DNA of 64,000 nucleotides from Heliocidaris erythrogramma (Eukaryota; Echinodermata; Echinoidea; Camarodonta; Echinometridae): the NCBI GenBank assembly GCA_025617745.1, contig CM046855.1, positions 18,445,880 to 18,509,879 of the forward strand, given 5' to 3'. Within the stretch, counting starts at the first letter, position 1. Every line of letters begins with the position of its first letter. Of the stretch, positions 1-12,500 are shown in pieces. The notes below the pieces were generated by a model. The model made no database searches and was not told the DNA's origin. It saw only the letters and a program-made list of their open reading frames with translations. The position numbers and the translations under genes were made by a program.

Positions 1-344
1 TTGGTGAACAAATTTGGAACAAAGAGGTATGGCCATTGTTCCTTGATTTGGCTTACCAGCTGTGGTGGCTCATTAATTACTTTCTTTGCAGATAATATGT
101 AACAGTCATCAAAGAGTCTACAATTGCTGGTGGTGATTCTGGTCCTTTCTCTGAAAATATGCTTTTGAGCGTTTCTTTTGTAAGGGACTCAAGACTTTCA
201 CCTCAGGTAGCACAGGCTGCCAGTTGATTGCGCGCAATGCAATGTGCACTTTGAACTCTGTGCGCGCATTTGCAGGGGCCGATAATAAAAAGAACGGCTG
301 ATATGCATGATATGTAGTAAACTTACCTTACTGGGGATTTTGTT

Positions 345-945
345 TTAGGTGTGCCTCCAGGCCTCACACCCTGTCCCCACACATAGTGACATTGCATACT
401 TTGTGTGTACAAAGATTAAAGAAATGAGCTCCTGGCCCTCATGGACAGTTGAAGTTGAACTTTGCAGCTAAATATCACTTTTCTGACACCTGTTTTTGTA
501 GAGATAAAAATAAATCTTTCAATGATATGAGTACCAAATACAATTTTATGATCAGTGATTTCATTACTGGATTGCCTAAAACAAATTAAAAAAAAAAAAA
601 ATTGGAAATGTCAAGCCTCAAGGTGTTTTTTTTCATGCCATGGTTTGACTTCGACATTTCAACATTTTTAATAAAAATATTTTTTTAGCTTTTCATTTTT
701 AGTTTAAAACTAAGTCATAACACCACTCCCATGATGTAACAAGTTAGTTCATATCATTGAATGATTTATTTTTATCTACAAACTGACAAAACTAAAAGTA
801 AAAGTTCAGAAAAGGGATATTTAACTGCAACTGTCCATGGCATGAGGGCCAGGCAGGAGCTCATTTCTTTAGTCTTTGTACACACAAAGTATGCAATGTC
901 CCTATGTGTGGGGACAGGGTGTGAGGCCTGGATGCACGCCTACGC
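345..945. repeat. Foldback element with arms of about 190 bp
   Basis: The stretch 345-535 is repeated as an imperfect reverse complement at 745-945. Shared blocks include CAGGCCTCACACCCTGTCCC, ACTTTGTGTGTACAAAG and GATAAAAATAAATC. The central 200 bp is AT-rich and has no coding potential. This fits a MITE or foldback element upstream of ADSS. The short open frame at 761-949 is only the right arm. Confidence 0.85.
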
Positions 946-2560
946 CTAGGCCAGGGCCTAGGCAGGGAGGCCCATGGAGCAGTCCCATATACTGAAATTT
1001 GTGTAGACTACAGAAATCACAACATACGGGACTAACAATAATACATGACTGCTTGGGCTATGCCCGCTAAGGCTCAACTAAAGTAAGTTAACCGATCATG
1101 CCTCCTTAATTTAAACTTGTCCTAACATTAGAATATTATGGTCTGGATCTAGGCCTGCCCCTAGGTCTTGTGTTAATTTTGAGCATTCAAATTAAATTAA
1201 AACCAGTCTGAATCTATGATTATGGGAGGGAGGGCCGCTGAGTGCTAAGCGTTCATACTCATAGCATTGAACACCGCTCAACATACATTAACACACACGT
1301 CTTCCGTAGACAACGCAGAACTGCGACTTTGTGCGAGTGTGAGTCGACGATGAATTGATTGTCAAATAAAGATTAGACCTACATAACATTGGGAAAAGAT
1401 AGAAACACAATTTCCATATCTGAATGATCTACAGAAAAAAACACATCACCACTTACCAGGGAATATGCACTTGACCGGTGATTCATGAACATGATTTCCC
1501 AAAACAACTGGCAATCATAGCTTCTTCAGTCACCGAAAATTCTGCATAAATTTATGCTCCGCGCCTCGCGCCGGCCGCGCGTGGTGCGCATGCGCGTGTG
1601 ACGTTATGTATCCCAGAATGCACTTCGTGTGCTCAATTACAGCAATTTACTGTAACATCTGTCTCCGAAAAAAACAACACTGATGATTCCAGTAAATTAC
1701 AGTGAACCGACTAAAATATATGGTAAATTACTGTAAAATCACGGTTACAGTATTTTACCGTTGTAAATTACTGTAATTTACTGTACAAGTTACAGCAATT
1801 TTTTACAGTGATATGGTATGTAAGAGTGACTTAAAGGGGGGGGGGGGCGCCCTAATGGCAAATGTTTATAATGATGAGAAATTTGCAATGTATTGCAATG
1901 TATGATGTCATTACTTGAAAGTAAACTTTGATAATGCATATACTACTAAAGTAATAATATTCAGTAACTGAGAAATGAGTTATTAAATGAAGTTTCTAAA
2001 AAGTCTAAAAATGAAAGAGCGCCCACTGTAGCATTGATAACTTCGCGAAAGAGAAACGTACCTGTATCACTAAAAAGTAATTCTGTAGGTACTATCGAGT
2101 TATCAAAATCATAATACTGACTGATAAAGTCCATGTATATTTTAAATCCTTTAGCCCTATTGTTTATACTGTCAGAAGAGTGAATTACTTCGAAAAGCTT
2201 CTCCTTGAAATATTCACTGAAGCCATTGTGAATTACTCAGAATGTTGGGTCTGTTAAAAAAAAGATATTGAGAACATTTTGAGAGCGTGGTTTTGGTGTT
2301 GGACAAATTATGATACAAATCATATATTTTCTCCAAAGGTTTAGAAATTATATTAATTATAAACAACCGGTATGAATTTTAAACTACATGACAGTCATTA
2401 ATCGCACCCTCTCAACAATGGGTCTATATGTCCTAACTCAACAGTTCCAAAGCCTTGAAAAAAATTACATATGGGTCTATACACTAATTAAAAATAAATT
2501 AGAATAATTACAAATAAGAAACATGCTGATATAAAAATATATCTTTTATAAAGATATACA
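946..2560. other. Gene-free DNA with TTACTGTAA-rich segment
   Basis: No gene seen. At 1620-1812 the motif ATTTACTGTAA and its reverse complement recur several times, giving a strongly self-complementary segment that may be a MITE remnant. A G-run lies at about 1837-1848. Confidence 0.5.
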
Positions 2561-2574
2561 GGTAGAGGAATACA

Positions 2575-2680
2575 GGTATAGATATAGATAAATAGATAGA
2601 CAGATAGAGGGATGTGTGTATATGAAAAGATAGATGGATAGATAGATAGATAGATGGATGGGATACGTGTAGATAGATAA
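2575..2680. repeat. GATA/GACA microsatellite
   Basis: An imperfect run of ATAG, ATAGAC and ATGG units. The open frames on the opposite strand here (many Ser, Ile, Tyr) are read from the repeat and are not genes. Confidence 0.9.
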
Positions 2681-2976
2681 AAATAAATAATGCACTCAAA
2701 AGGCGAGATAAATCTTGCCTTTTTGGACGTCATTTATTGAAGGAAAGAAACATATTCTCTACAGCCCAGCGCTTTTTTCAAAGAAGAGAAACTTCACATT
2801 GTTTGACAAGTGCGGGTCGTTTAAAGATCACATTACAAGAAAATTCCATCAAAGTAAATATTGGCTTAATACTTTTTATTGCATCATAGATGGTATAAAT
2901 TAAACAAGGTTATCCAAATTCAACGCTTGGAAACATTTGAAGTAATGATTATTATCAATTATAAAACGGTAAAATA

Positions 2977-3629
2977 CAGCCCCCGATATAGCAGCTGAAG
3001 AGCTCCTCGAACGCTGCTGAGATGTGTGACGACACACCAGGAACCAGTCCTGTCTAAGCAGACGATGTCCCATAACATCTTACACATTTTCAGTGCCTGT
3101 TTTGTCATCTCCTCTTCACTTATTGCTCTTACTTGACTAGCGTCAGTCTTAATGTTAGTCTGTTGCCTCACTCTTAACTTCGTGTATGGTATTATTTTGA
3201 TGACATATGCAGCGTTAAAAAAATAAAGAATCAGTCACATCTCCTCTTCACTTATTGCTCTTACTTGACTAGCGTCAGTCTTAATGTTAGTCTGTTGCCT
3301 CACTCTTAACTTCGTGTATGGTATTATTTTGATGACATATGCAGCGTTAAAAAAATAAAGAATCAGTCAGCCCCCGATATAGCAGCTGAAGAGCTCCTCG
3401 AACGCTGCTGAGATGTGTGACGACACACCAGGAACCAGTCCTGTCTAAGCAGACGATGTCCCATAACATCTTACACATTTTCAGTGCCTGTTTTGTCATC
3501 TCCTCTTCACTTATTGCTCTTACTTGACTAGCGTCAGTCTTAATGTTAGTCTGTTGCCTCACTCTTAACTTCGTGTATGGTATTATTTTGATGACATATG
3601 CAGCGTTAAAAAAATAAAGAATCAGTCAC
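2977..3629. repeat. Tandem duplication, two full copies and one partial
   Basis: The segment 2977-3237 is repeated at 3368-3629, and its latter half (from CATCTCCTCTTCAC) is also repeated at 3238-3367. The copies appear identical by eye, so the event is recent. Each full copy holds a minus-strand open frame of about 65 shared codons beginning MRQQTNIKTDASQVRAISEE and running through CKMLWDIVCLDRTGSWCVV. I do not recognise it; it could be a fragment of a gene or of an element. Confidence 0.9.
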
Positions 3630-6340
3630 TTATACTGAACAAAATAAGACGCCATTGTATTTCAGCTGCTTGCACCGAGGCATGTTCGGCGTTTCAAGAG
3701 GGAACGAATACCATGCATCCCTGCTATTATTCGGAGGGCTTTTCAATTTGAAAATGGGGTTTATTTCATTGATCATTGACCCTTCTCCTGTGTATTTACA
3801 ATCAAACGGTTTTAGTTATCAGAATCAGTTTCACTTTCCCTTTTAGAATGGTGTGAAATAAGGTCATGTTTAAATATACCAAACTCTTTATAATTTGATA
3901 AATAATTAGAAGATTAGAACAAAATAGAACAATTTCCTCGGGATATATAAACCTTGTGAAAAGTTGAGCATGCCTTAATACTGAACACCACTGAACATCT
4001 TTGGCATAAAAATAAAACTGCGATGTTTGAAAAAACAGAACCAGATCAATCATGTCAATAGGCAGTAGTGGTAGTCATTTCACCCGCTTGATGTAAACAT
4101 TTAAATCCTATATAATTCCACAGATTGTGATGAAAATGCCTCCCCAGTCGCTTCTCTTTTCATTCTCTCTCTCTCTTTCTTTCTTTCTTTGATCTTTTTT
4201 TCTTTCTCTGTCCTTCTCCATCTCTCTCTATATTTTCTTTTTTCTATCTCAGTTTTCGTTTTCTGTTATGTTTCCCTCCACTTTTGTTTCCGAACTTCGT
4301 TGAGGAAACTTGGGAATCTCTTCTTGACCGACGAGTGTTCTACCACTGAAGACTGGACTAAAGATTAAAATGCAATCCATATGTTTGGATATAAGTTGTT
4401 TTCTGACATTTCCCATCATCTAAAAAGGACCAGAAGACTATTAAAGCTTCTTTCGGTGCTCATGTCAAAAAGCATATTTAACTTATTTTCTTTGATGTGT
4501 GTGCATGGCCTGCGCATTTTTACGAACACACGGCGCGCTTCTATCGCATGGAAGATTTAGGCGAAAAAAGCAAACATGTGGGTGGAAAATGGATTCTTAC
4601 TCAACAAGTTGCAAAAAGTAGCAGGCAAATTTGGTATCAGTGTAAAGCATGAACTATAAGATAGGCGATCATGATATTTTCAGCGCGGAAATCGACGGAA
4701 ATATTGACCATCTTTGGGCATGAAAAAAAAATGCTATTCATATGAATTTCTCACCCCCTGATTTGTTCACATAATTTGAAGGTTTAATTCTGCTTTAGTC
4801 AGCTGTGCGCACATACAAACGCGACTCGAGTACGCGCTCGATCAGCTGGGTGGTCTTGGCATGGGTCCAGGTCATTGCTCTGTATAAATCGGTGTTTTGT
4901 TCGCGGCTGTTCTATTATAGCAATGGGGGGCAACGGAGAAGGGAGGGACAGAAGAGCTGCTATTTACGAATCTCACTCCGAGTACACAACAGTGCGTACG
5001 CGGGAAGGAAGAATTTTACACTTTCTCATTCGACATGATTCATCCAGTTCATCCACGGTATGCAACATATCACTCCACAGCTGTAACGACTGCTCAATTC
5101 GGATTCACGGTCGTTCAACACACACATTGGATTGATGCGCCCCGTTTTACAATGGCACGGTCCAAATCGAGCCTATATACGCAGCATTACATACTGTACG
5201 TGCTTTATATACATGACATCTTTTTTGCTATGTTTCTTTTTAATTATGCAAAATAGACGGCGGTTTTTTTCGACCAATCAGGACGAACCTGATATCACAA
5301 GAAAGAGTAATATCTTGGCTATTTGCTAGTCTTTGCCCCCATACATTTTGACACGTAAGTCAGAAGCTATAGGAGGAATACGAGAGCAATGAGTGCAAAA
5401 AAGTGCTTCTCCTCACACAGAAAGCATGAAACCATGCATTTTCAGTCGAAAATAGACGGCGGTTTTTTTCATTCAATTAAAAAATAACTGATATCATGAG
5501 ATGTAGAATTAATCAAAGTTTTATAAACCGTTTGCCCCCATGAAAAATCTTGCGCGGTTCTCGAGATATGATTTAAAATGTGCCGAAAAGGACGTGTTTT
5601 CGCCAAATTTCTGTCGAAAGATCGGGGATCACGACCGGTTCGCGTTAAGTGAACATGACAAATTCATATGCCCCCCCCCCCCAATATTTTGTGTTTCATC
5701 CAAAATTACTTTCGAGAGGAATAAGAGTTCGCCTGTAAACTCTATCATTATTTAAACTAACTATTCTGGAATAAGCTTATCCAGTTTGAAGTGCATTAAA
5801 CAACCCGTTTGGCAAAAACCTTATAAAACGCAGTAGGCCTATAATCATAGTTTCGTGTCTTTTTGAATACAAAATGACCCACTTAAAATTAATTTCAAGA
5901 AGAATTACTGCTCTACACGTTGTAATCTTTGCTTAGAACGTGAAAAAAAATAATTCTGTTTCATTGACCAAATCCCTATTTTGGCGCACTTTTGCTCACT
6001 GGCCCACTGTGCGATGCGATGCCTTGGTGTTTTTTAGATCTAACTTACGTAGATCTATAAAAAAAAACAAAAAAAATCTATATTCTGATATACGTCATAT
6101 GACCACACCTCCAAGATCGACCAATCACTGGTTCGTTCTCATGCAGCACCGCGCGATCATGCATGCTTGACCGGACCCGCGCGAAAAACACAGGTAGAGG
6201 GCACTTGTCTAGTTTTAATCTCGCGCGCTATCTTTATTTATATATCGTACATGGTCAGTATTTAATACTATTGACTTATTGTTGCATTGGCGTAACTTGT
6301 CTTTTTCCGATTCCTAAAGTAAAATCACACAACTCTCACC
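3630..6340. other. Upstream DNA, no gene seen; probable ADSS promoter at its 3' end
   Basis: Contains a pyrimidine-rich tract near 4155-4260 and a direct repeat of about 97 bp (5249-5345 and 5448-5545, both with TAGACGGCGGTTTTTTTC and GCCCCCATG). Short open frames at 4805-5329 overlap in several frames and show no domain. The last few hundred bases before the ATG must include the ADSS promoter and 5' UTR, but I see no decisive TATA box or initiator. Confidence 0.4.
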
Positions 6341-6520
6341 ATGAACAGTCACGAAAACTCTGTGAATAACTTGAATTCTACGAGTACGAACTCAAAGAAG
6401 ATGCGATTGGAACCCGTCAATAAAGTCAATGTGGTGTTAGGAGCACAGTGGGGAGATGAAGGAAAAGGGAAACTGGTTGATTTGCTGGCAACAGAGGCTG
6501 ATGTCGTGTGTAGGTGTGCG
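6341..6520 (+). CDS. ADSS: ADSS exon 1 (start codon, GTP-binding loop)
   Basis: Codes residues 1-60. It holds a Ser/Asn-rich leader, then [16 protein letters not shown], the family's signature 1 with the phosphate loop and catalytic Asp39. The donor is GCG|GTAAGT, phase 0. The ATG is preceded by CACC, and no better upstream start in frame gives conserved protein. The last codon is GCG (Ala) where homologues have Gln. Confidence 0.95.
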
Positions 6521-9500
6521 GTAAGTCATATAAATGATCATGATGATGTCTTGATGAAGTTGACATAACAACATTCATTCATACCCTAACCCTAACCCTA
6601 ATCCTAAAAGACTTTTACATTTTTTGAAGCGGGGCCTATTTCACGATATTGCCTCACTTTCAGTTCATAAGCCTGTAATGTAAACACCATTTTCATATTT
6701 TTAATTTAGTCATGTTTGTTAGTGCAACTTTTAGAACGGATGAACTTTCCGCCGTGTACGATGTAAATCTGCAACATACGAGCAACAAACGTTCTATGTC
6801 TGTTATCATCCGTTAAACGTCCGCTGTATCCTCTCTGCATCCTCTCTGCATCCTCGCAACTCACATCGGCTGTAGCTGAAAAACAGAAAGAGGGAGGAAA
6901 GATCCCGGGGGGGGGGGGGGGGGGGGGTAGCCAGGATTAGCTTCGTGAATGTAGAAAAAAAAATGGCTATACGCCTTCTACACACGAAGCTAGGCGTTAT
7001 TACCCAGCAATCAGATTCCGCACGGGGTAGTACGACATGAAAAATGCCCTGAAATCACACTTTTCTGATAATTTCCGCGACCCACAGGCCCTTCCCCACA
7101 GCGTTTCCTCCTAGGGAAACGTTTGGAATGACAATTTTTTTTTGATTGAGTATAATTTTGGAAATATATCCATAAAAAGATGATAAAAATTTCAGAAAAC
7201 TCACCAGCGTTTGCGTATCCATGCCTCCGAGGTCATGCAGATCAAAATGGCGGCACGATCGCCGTAATCGAAATCATGAAAACTATTAGGCGCCGTTTGT
7301 AAATTTATTTTTTATAAATAATGAATTTTGCAATTTCCATAATATTTGATATATAATGAATTTGTGAAATCATTATTTATAAATAATGGAAACTGCAAAA
7401 TTCATTATTTATATATGATGAATATTGTAAAATCATTTTAAAAAAATGGAAATTGCAAAATTCATTATTTATAAAACATTGTATCCTTTATGTCATTTTA
7501 TCGTATAATAATCGTAGAAAAGAGCTAAATAGTGAATTATATGTAAATAATTGAGCTAAATAATAAATTTACAAACGGCGCCTAATAGTTTTCATGATTT
7601 CGATTACGGCGATCGTGCCGCCATTTTGATCTGCATGACCTCGGAGGCATGGATACGCAAACGCTGGTGAGTTTTCTGAAATTTTTATCATCTTTTTATG
7701 GATATATTTCCAAAATTATACTCAATCAAAAAAAAATTGTCATTCCAAACGTTTCCCTAGGAGGAAACGCTGTGGGGAAGGGCCTGTGGGTCGCGGAAAT
7801 TATCAGAAAAGTGTGATTTCAGGGCATTTTTCATGTCGTACTACCCCGTGCGGAATCTGATTGCTGGGTAATAACGCCTAGCTTCGTGTGTAGAAGGCGT
7901 ATAGCCATTTTTTTTTCTACATTCACGAAGCTAATCCTGGCTAGGGGGGGGGGGGGGGGAATACTCAACCTGTTTTTGGATGTGGGTGTGCCGCTGCCAA
8001 TCTCAAAACGGGGCTAAGGAGCTAAATGGTGAATTGAGGAAGCTCATTTTTGAGGGTCTAAGGTGCGAAAGTGCTCATGGGAAGAGCTAATTTTAGCTGC
8101 TCACGATCTCACAGTACCAGGGAACTTCCCTGATCTCACTACTCTGATACACATACGGTGCATGAGCGCGAGTCAGCGGTCGCAGCGCTGTTTTTAACGC
8201 TGTACCATGCCGCGCCACTGCACTGACTCGATGTTGCATGCAGATTGATCTTGTTGAGCCGCCGCTAGCACCGTAAGTTAGGGGGCACTAGACCGCCCAG
8301 CTACCCCGCTGCGCTGGCCTGGGAGGCTAGGGAGCGACCGTTCCCGGACAATGGGCTGTGTGCAAGCCAATCGAGGTGCAGTTAGTGAAAATCGCATATC
8401 ATGGGAGCGAAGGCTGAAAATGGGGGACGTCACAGCGGCACATACATGTGTGACATATATATGTGAGTGCCCCCCCCCGGGGGAAAGATAAGGTACATGG
8501 AACGTCTATACATCGCGTCGTTAGTACTAGTAGCACGGAAATAGAAAAGATGTAAGCGTATGCATCTCGTATATAAAGTATTCAAAACGGACAAAGCGTT
8601 TGTATCTGGGATGTATCTCATATATTTAGGATGTCATCCACTTCCATCCGCTTTCATCAGCTAGGCTTCCGATGAACATCCGTTTAACATCCCCGCTAAA
8701 TACAACCGCGTCCGTTCATTTCCGTTCTATTTTCGCAAATTTTGTCCATTTCTGGAGCGGATGAAAACGGATGGAGCCACCCCCCAAATTTTGCTTGTCC
8801 GCTGTGTCCTTTTTGTATACGTTTTGTGTCCATCGGCCAGTGGGACTGGGCCTATAGATTGGACTGGCTAGTTGCAGTATTTTCTATTCAGAGAAAAACA
8901 AAATTTGAATGATGGTGAATTAATTGCAGTCTGATATTCCCCAAGCCCAACTGCTGTTTATTTATTACTAGCAAAAATTACCTGTGGCATGATAGGGGGG
9001 GGGGGGGGGTGGTCTTCTATGTACAGCCCAAGTACCCATTCACACTGAAAGGCAAGTAGTTTATTGATGAAACATATTTGAACAATTGATTCATAGCAGA
9101 CTTATCTTTAAATATAGATAGGAGGTATAATTCAATTAGCATCAGGGTCTAAACTGGGGGAAGAACTTGAATATCATTGCAGAGTGAAATCAAAATCTAA
9201 CTATAGAATGGGAAAAAAAGTGTATTGTAACACGGTGTATTTAGTAAGCAGTCATCAAGAGGCAATTATTGTAATATAAAAAGATGATCATTGCATGTTT
9301 TAAGTCGAAAATAAATGTGTAAGTACATAACCTACAATGTACAACAGATTGCATTTGTTTGTAGTTCTCCAATTAAGAGAGAGAGAGAGAGAGAGAAAGA
9401 ATGATACAGTGGGAAACAGTTGTGGGAAAATGACCGAGAGAGAGGCAGAGGGGAGAATGAGAGAGAAAGAGAGAAACGGTAGAAATATGAAAGAGTGAAA

Positions 9501-12500
9501 AATAGCCAGTGGGAAAAATGAGAGAGAGAGAGAGACTCATAGACAGTGGGAAAATGATAGAGGGATATAGACAGTGGGAAAAATGAGAGCAAGAGAGAAA
9601 ATAATAGACATGCAGGGGGATAGATAGAAATTATAAAGAATACCGGGGGGGGGGGGGAGGGGGGTAGCTGCTAGTGATGATAAGATTTGTAGGGCTTCCA
9701 CTGGCATGTTTAGGTTTCTGATATTTTTTTCCCTGGTAGGTTAAGTCGTTATGCATTGAAGGAATTGATAAAAATCTTAGACCATGCACTGAAAGTGTAT
9801 ATCTTATGGAACTTGTGCATCTTTTATACGTTATATGGGCATCTTCACTTAGAATACAATATTCAGTTTCCATTCAAATAAATAACAATTATGACAGGTG
9901 TATATGTTAAAGCATATCAGGCCCGTGCCCTCCCCCCCTGCAAGAAAAGTATGCATTGTGCCGTTGGTAGATCTATATTTGGCAGACCTGGAGAATCGGG
10001 GACCAGACGCGCATGTTTGTGTGTGACAATACAGTTTATTCCGTCAAGAAACGAGCGTCTGGCGTATTGTCACACAAAGTATTGAATACAGCACGTGCGT
10101 TTGGTCTCCTATTCTCCCGGTTTGCCCTATGTTCACTATATAGAATGTTAGATCCTATCATCCTAACATGCCTAACGTCATGACCGTTAGACATACGTCA
10201 GAAATGATAAAAAGACATTTTTTAAATAATGAAAAGATGAGGTGGCAAACATTGATAATGTATTTGATGTAGAACGTAGATTGCAATTTAATGTCTTTTA
10301 AACTGATGTTGTGGATCGATTAGTGAGATATCATCACATGTGTAACAAGTCGACAGAATCACAAAATGAATGCTATGCTAATAATGGGGATTATGCTGAC
10401 TAACATGACACTGGACAGCATTGTGGTACAGTCTTCAGGTGACCTAGACCCCGTTTACAGTGAAAGTTAGCCCGGGCCGAGGCCGGCCTTCTTTCACTGT
10501 AAACACACGCGGACCCAAATACGGTACCAAATGCGATCCTGGAAGTGCAGCGATCATGAGTCATGACTAAGCCTGAGTCGAATCGATTGGTTAGCCGGTG
10601 TTCGATCGAAGACATCGAATCCCGAATACGTTTTGGCAAATTCGGTGCATCGATTTTTGTAGTCCGCCAGATTTTTGACTACCGTAGCCACCATGAAAAA
10701 ATCAAATAAAAAAAGAAACTCCGTAATGTACAGCATATATACTAGCAGAGAACGTGAAGGCGACTTCAAAGTTCAAACTGTTGGCTAACTTTCGCTAATT
10801 CGCTCGTGCAGGACTTCGCGCTGTACCTGTGCTTTCTCTATGGAAAAATCGTTTTGTCGTTACGAACTGAAGTTTACGATAATTTTCTTGCACTCTCTCT
10901 GCATTGTCAATTTGACAATTGTATAATTGAACATGATAAATACGGGCATGAGTACGAGTGTTCCTACTTAATTTGCAATAACTAATATCACACTCTCATC
11001 AAATTGGCAATTACTTCTGAATGATCTCTGAAGCTGAATGAAGTCGAGTCTATATTGAGCGACGAAAAGTTTATTTCGTATTGTTTTTTGGGGGGGCATC
11101 GAACAAACGTGTTCCATTCAGCTCTCCAAAGACAAAGTAAGATTATTAATTCTTTGAATTTGAATCATTGTCGGGTGTGTCGACAATGAGCATCGCTTCG
11201 TGCGACACTAGTGACATTTTGGCTAGACATACGGACTAGAAACTTAAGATTTTGGCTCGTCCGCTGTGATTTTTACTAGCCATTGGCTAGCGGGCTATCG
11301 TTAATTTCGAGCAGCGAGAGCCCATACAACATATGCCCGCGATGCCAGCGGACCGGTCACCGGTGCATGGTGCATGCACTGCGTGCAACTGTGTGCAACT
11401 CTGTTTTCACCGCACATCATTTATCGATTAACCGGTATTCGATCGAATCAAAGCCGTCGAATCCCGGTTTATGAAATATTCGATATGACTCAGGCTTAGT
11501 CATGACATCATCGGATATGACGTCATGATCCCGCGGTTGTAACACCGACTTTCTTCGATGTTGCTTTTTTGTCTTTTCTGCTGAGATTTCCAAAGTTTGT
11601 CCGTGGAAATGAAAGTCGAGATACTAGTGTTTTTAATTCAATTATATTAAAATTGCATGAGAAAATTATGAAATTATCTGATAAGTTAAGCGGGCAGCTG
11701 TGGTGTTCGATCGTTCGTCATACATGTATGCATGCTAGCTATAAAAAAAAAATCAGTACAAATAACCCGCGCCACACTGTTACGTTTACCCCTGCGCACG
11801 CCCACCAAAATAAACGTTTGTTTACATGCAAAGCGCCACTACGACAAAATATTGAAAGGTTATAATTTAGGCCAGCCCGAGACTGCTGCTGTAAATGCAC
11901 GAAAATTCAGAGGCCGGGCCGAGGCCAGCCTTGGCCCGGCCTCTGCATTGTAAACGAGGTCCTAGTCTGAAAAAATGACAGGAGTTGCGCTGTGATCAAT
12001 TGGAGTGGAGTCTCTCCTAAATTAATATTCCTGTGCTTGCTTTGACTTGAGTCAAAACTGTTCAAAAAGCCACTCACTGAACCAACAGTACCGTAATGGC
12101 ACCAGTCGTGGCGCGCTCTTGCATTACAGCTTCATTGCTGCAACGCCCTGTGCCAACTGCCCTGATATGGTCTAAAATGATGATATTAGGGTTAGTGTTG
12201 GGGTAGGTTTAGGGTTAGGGTTAGTGGGGGTGCATATGGAACTCTGAAATTCTGAAATCCTTTAAAACAAGTGGAATTATCAGGGTTTTTTTTTTTACCT
12301 TGATAAATGATGATTATGCTTTTTTTGAGTCCTTTAAACTCTTAAAATTGGTTTTGAATGCATGCTTTTCTGTTTTTGATAAGTAAGTCCATTATAGCTG
12401 CCTGGTGGGTTCGGTGTAAAAATGCCAGAGGTAAAAATGCCAGTGGTAAAAATGCCAGAGGTAAAAATGCCACAGGTAAAAATGCCACAGGTAAAAATGC

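Noticed and set aside
6583-6606. Telomere proximity
   Set aside because: Only about three CCCTAA units, followed by more than 50 kb of gene and repeats; an interstitial simple repeat is enough.
9332-9592. 86-codon minus-strand frame rich in Ser, Leu and Phe
   Set aside because: Read from the GA-rich simple repeat.
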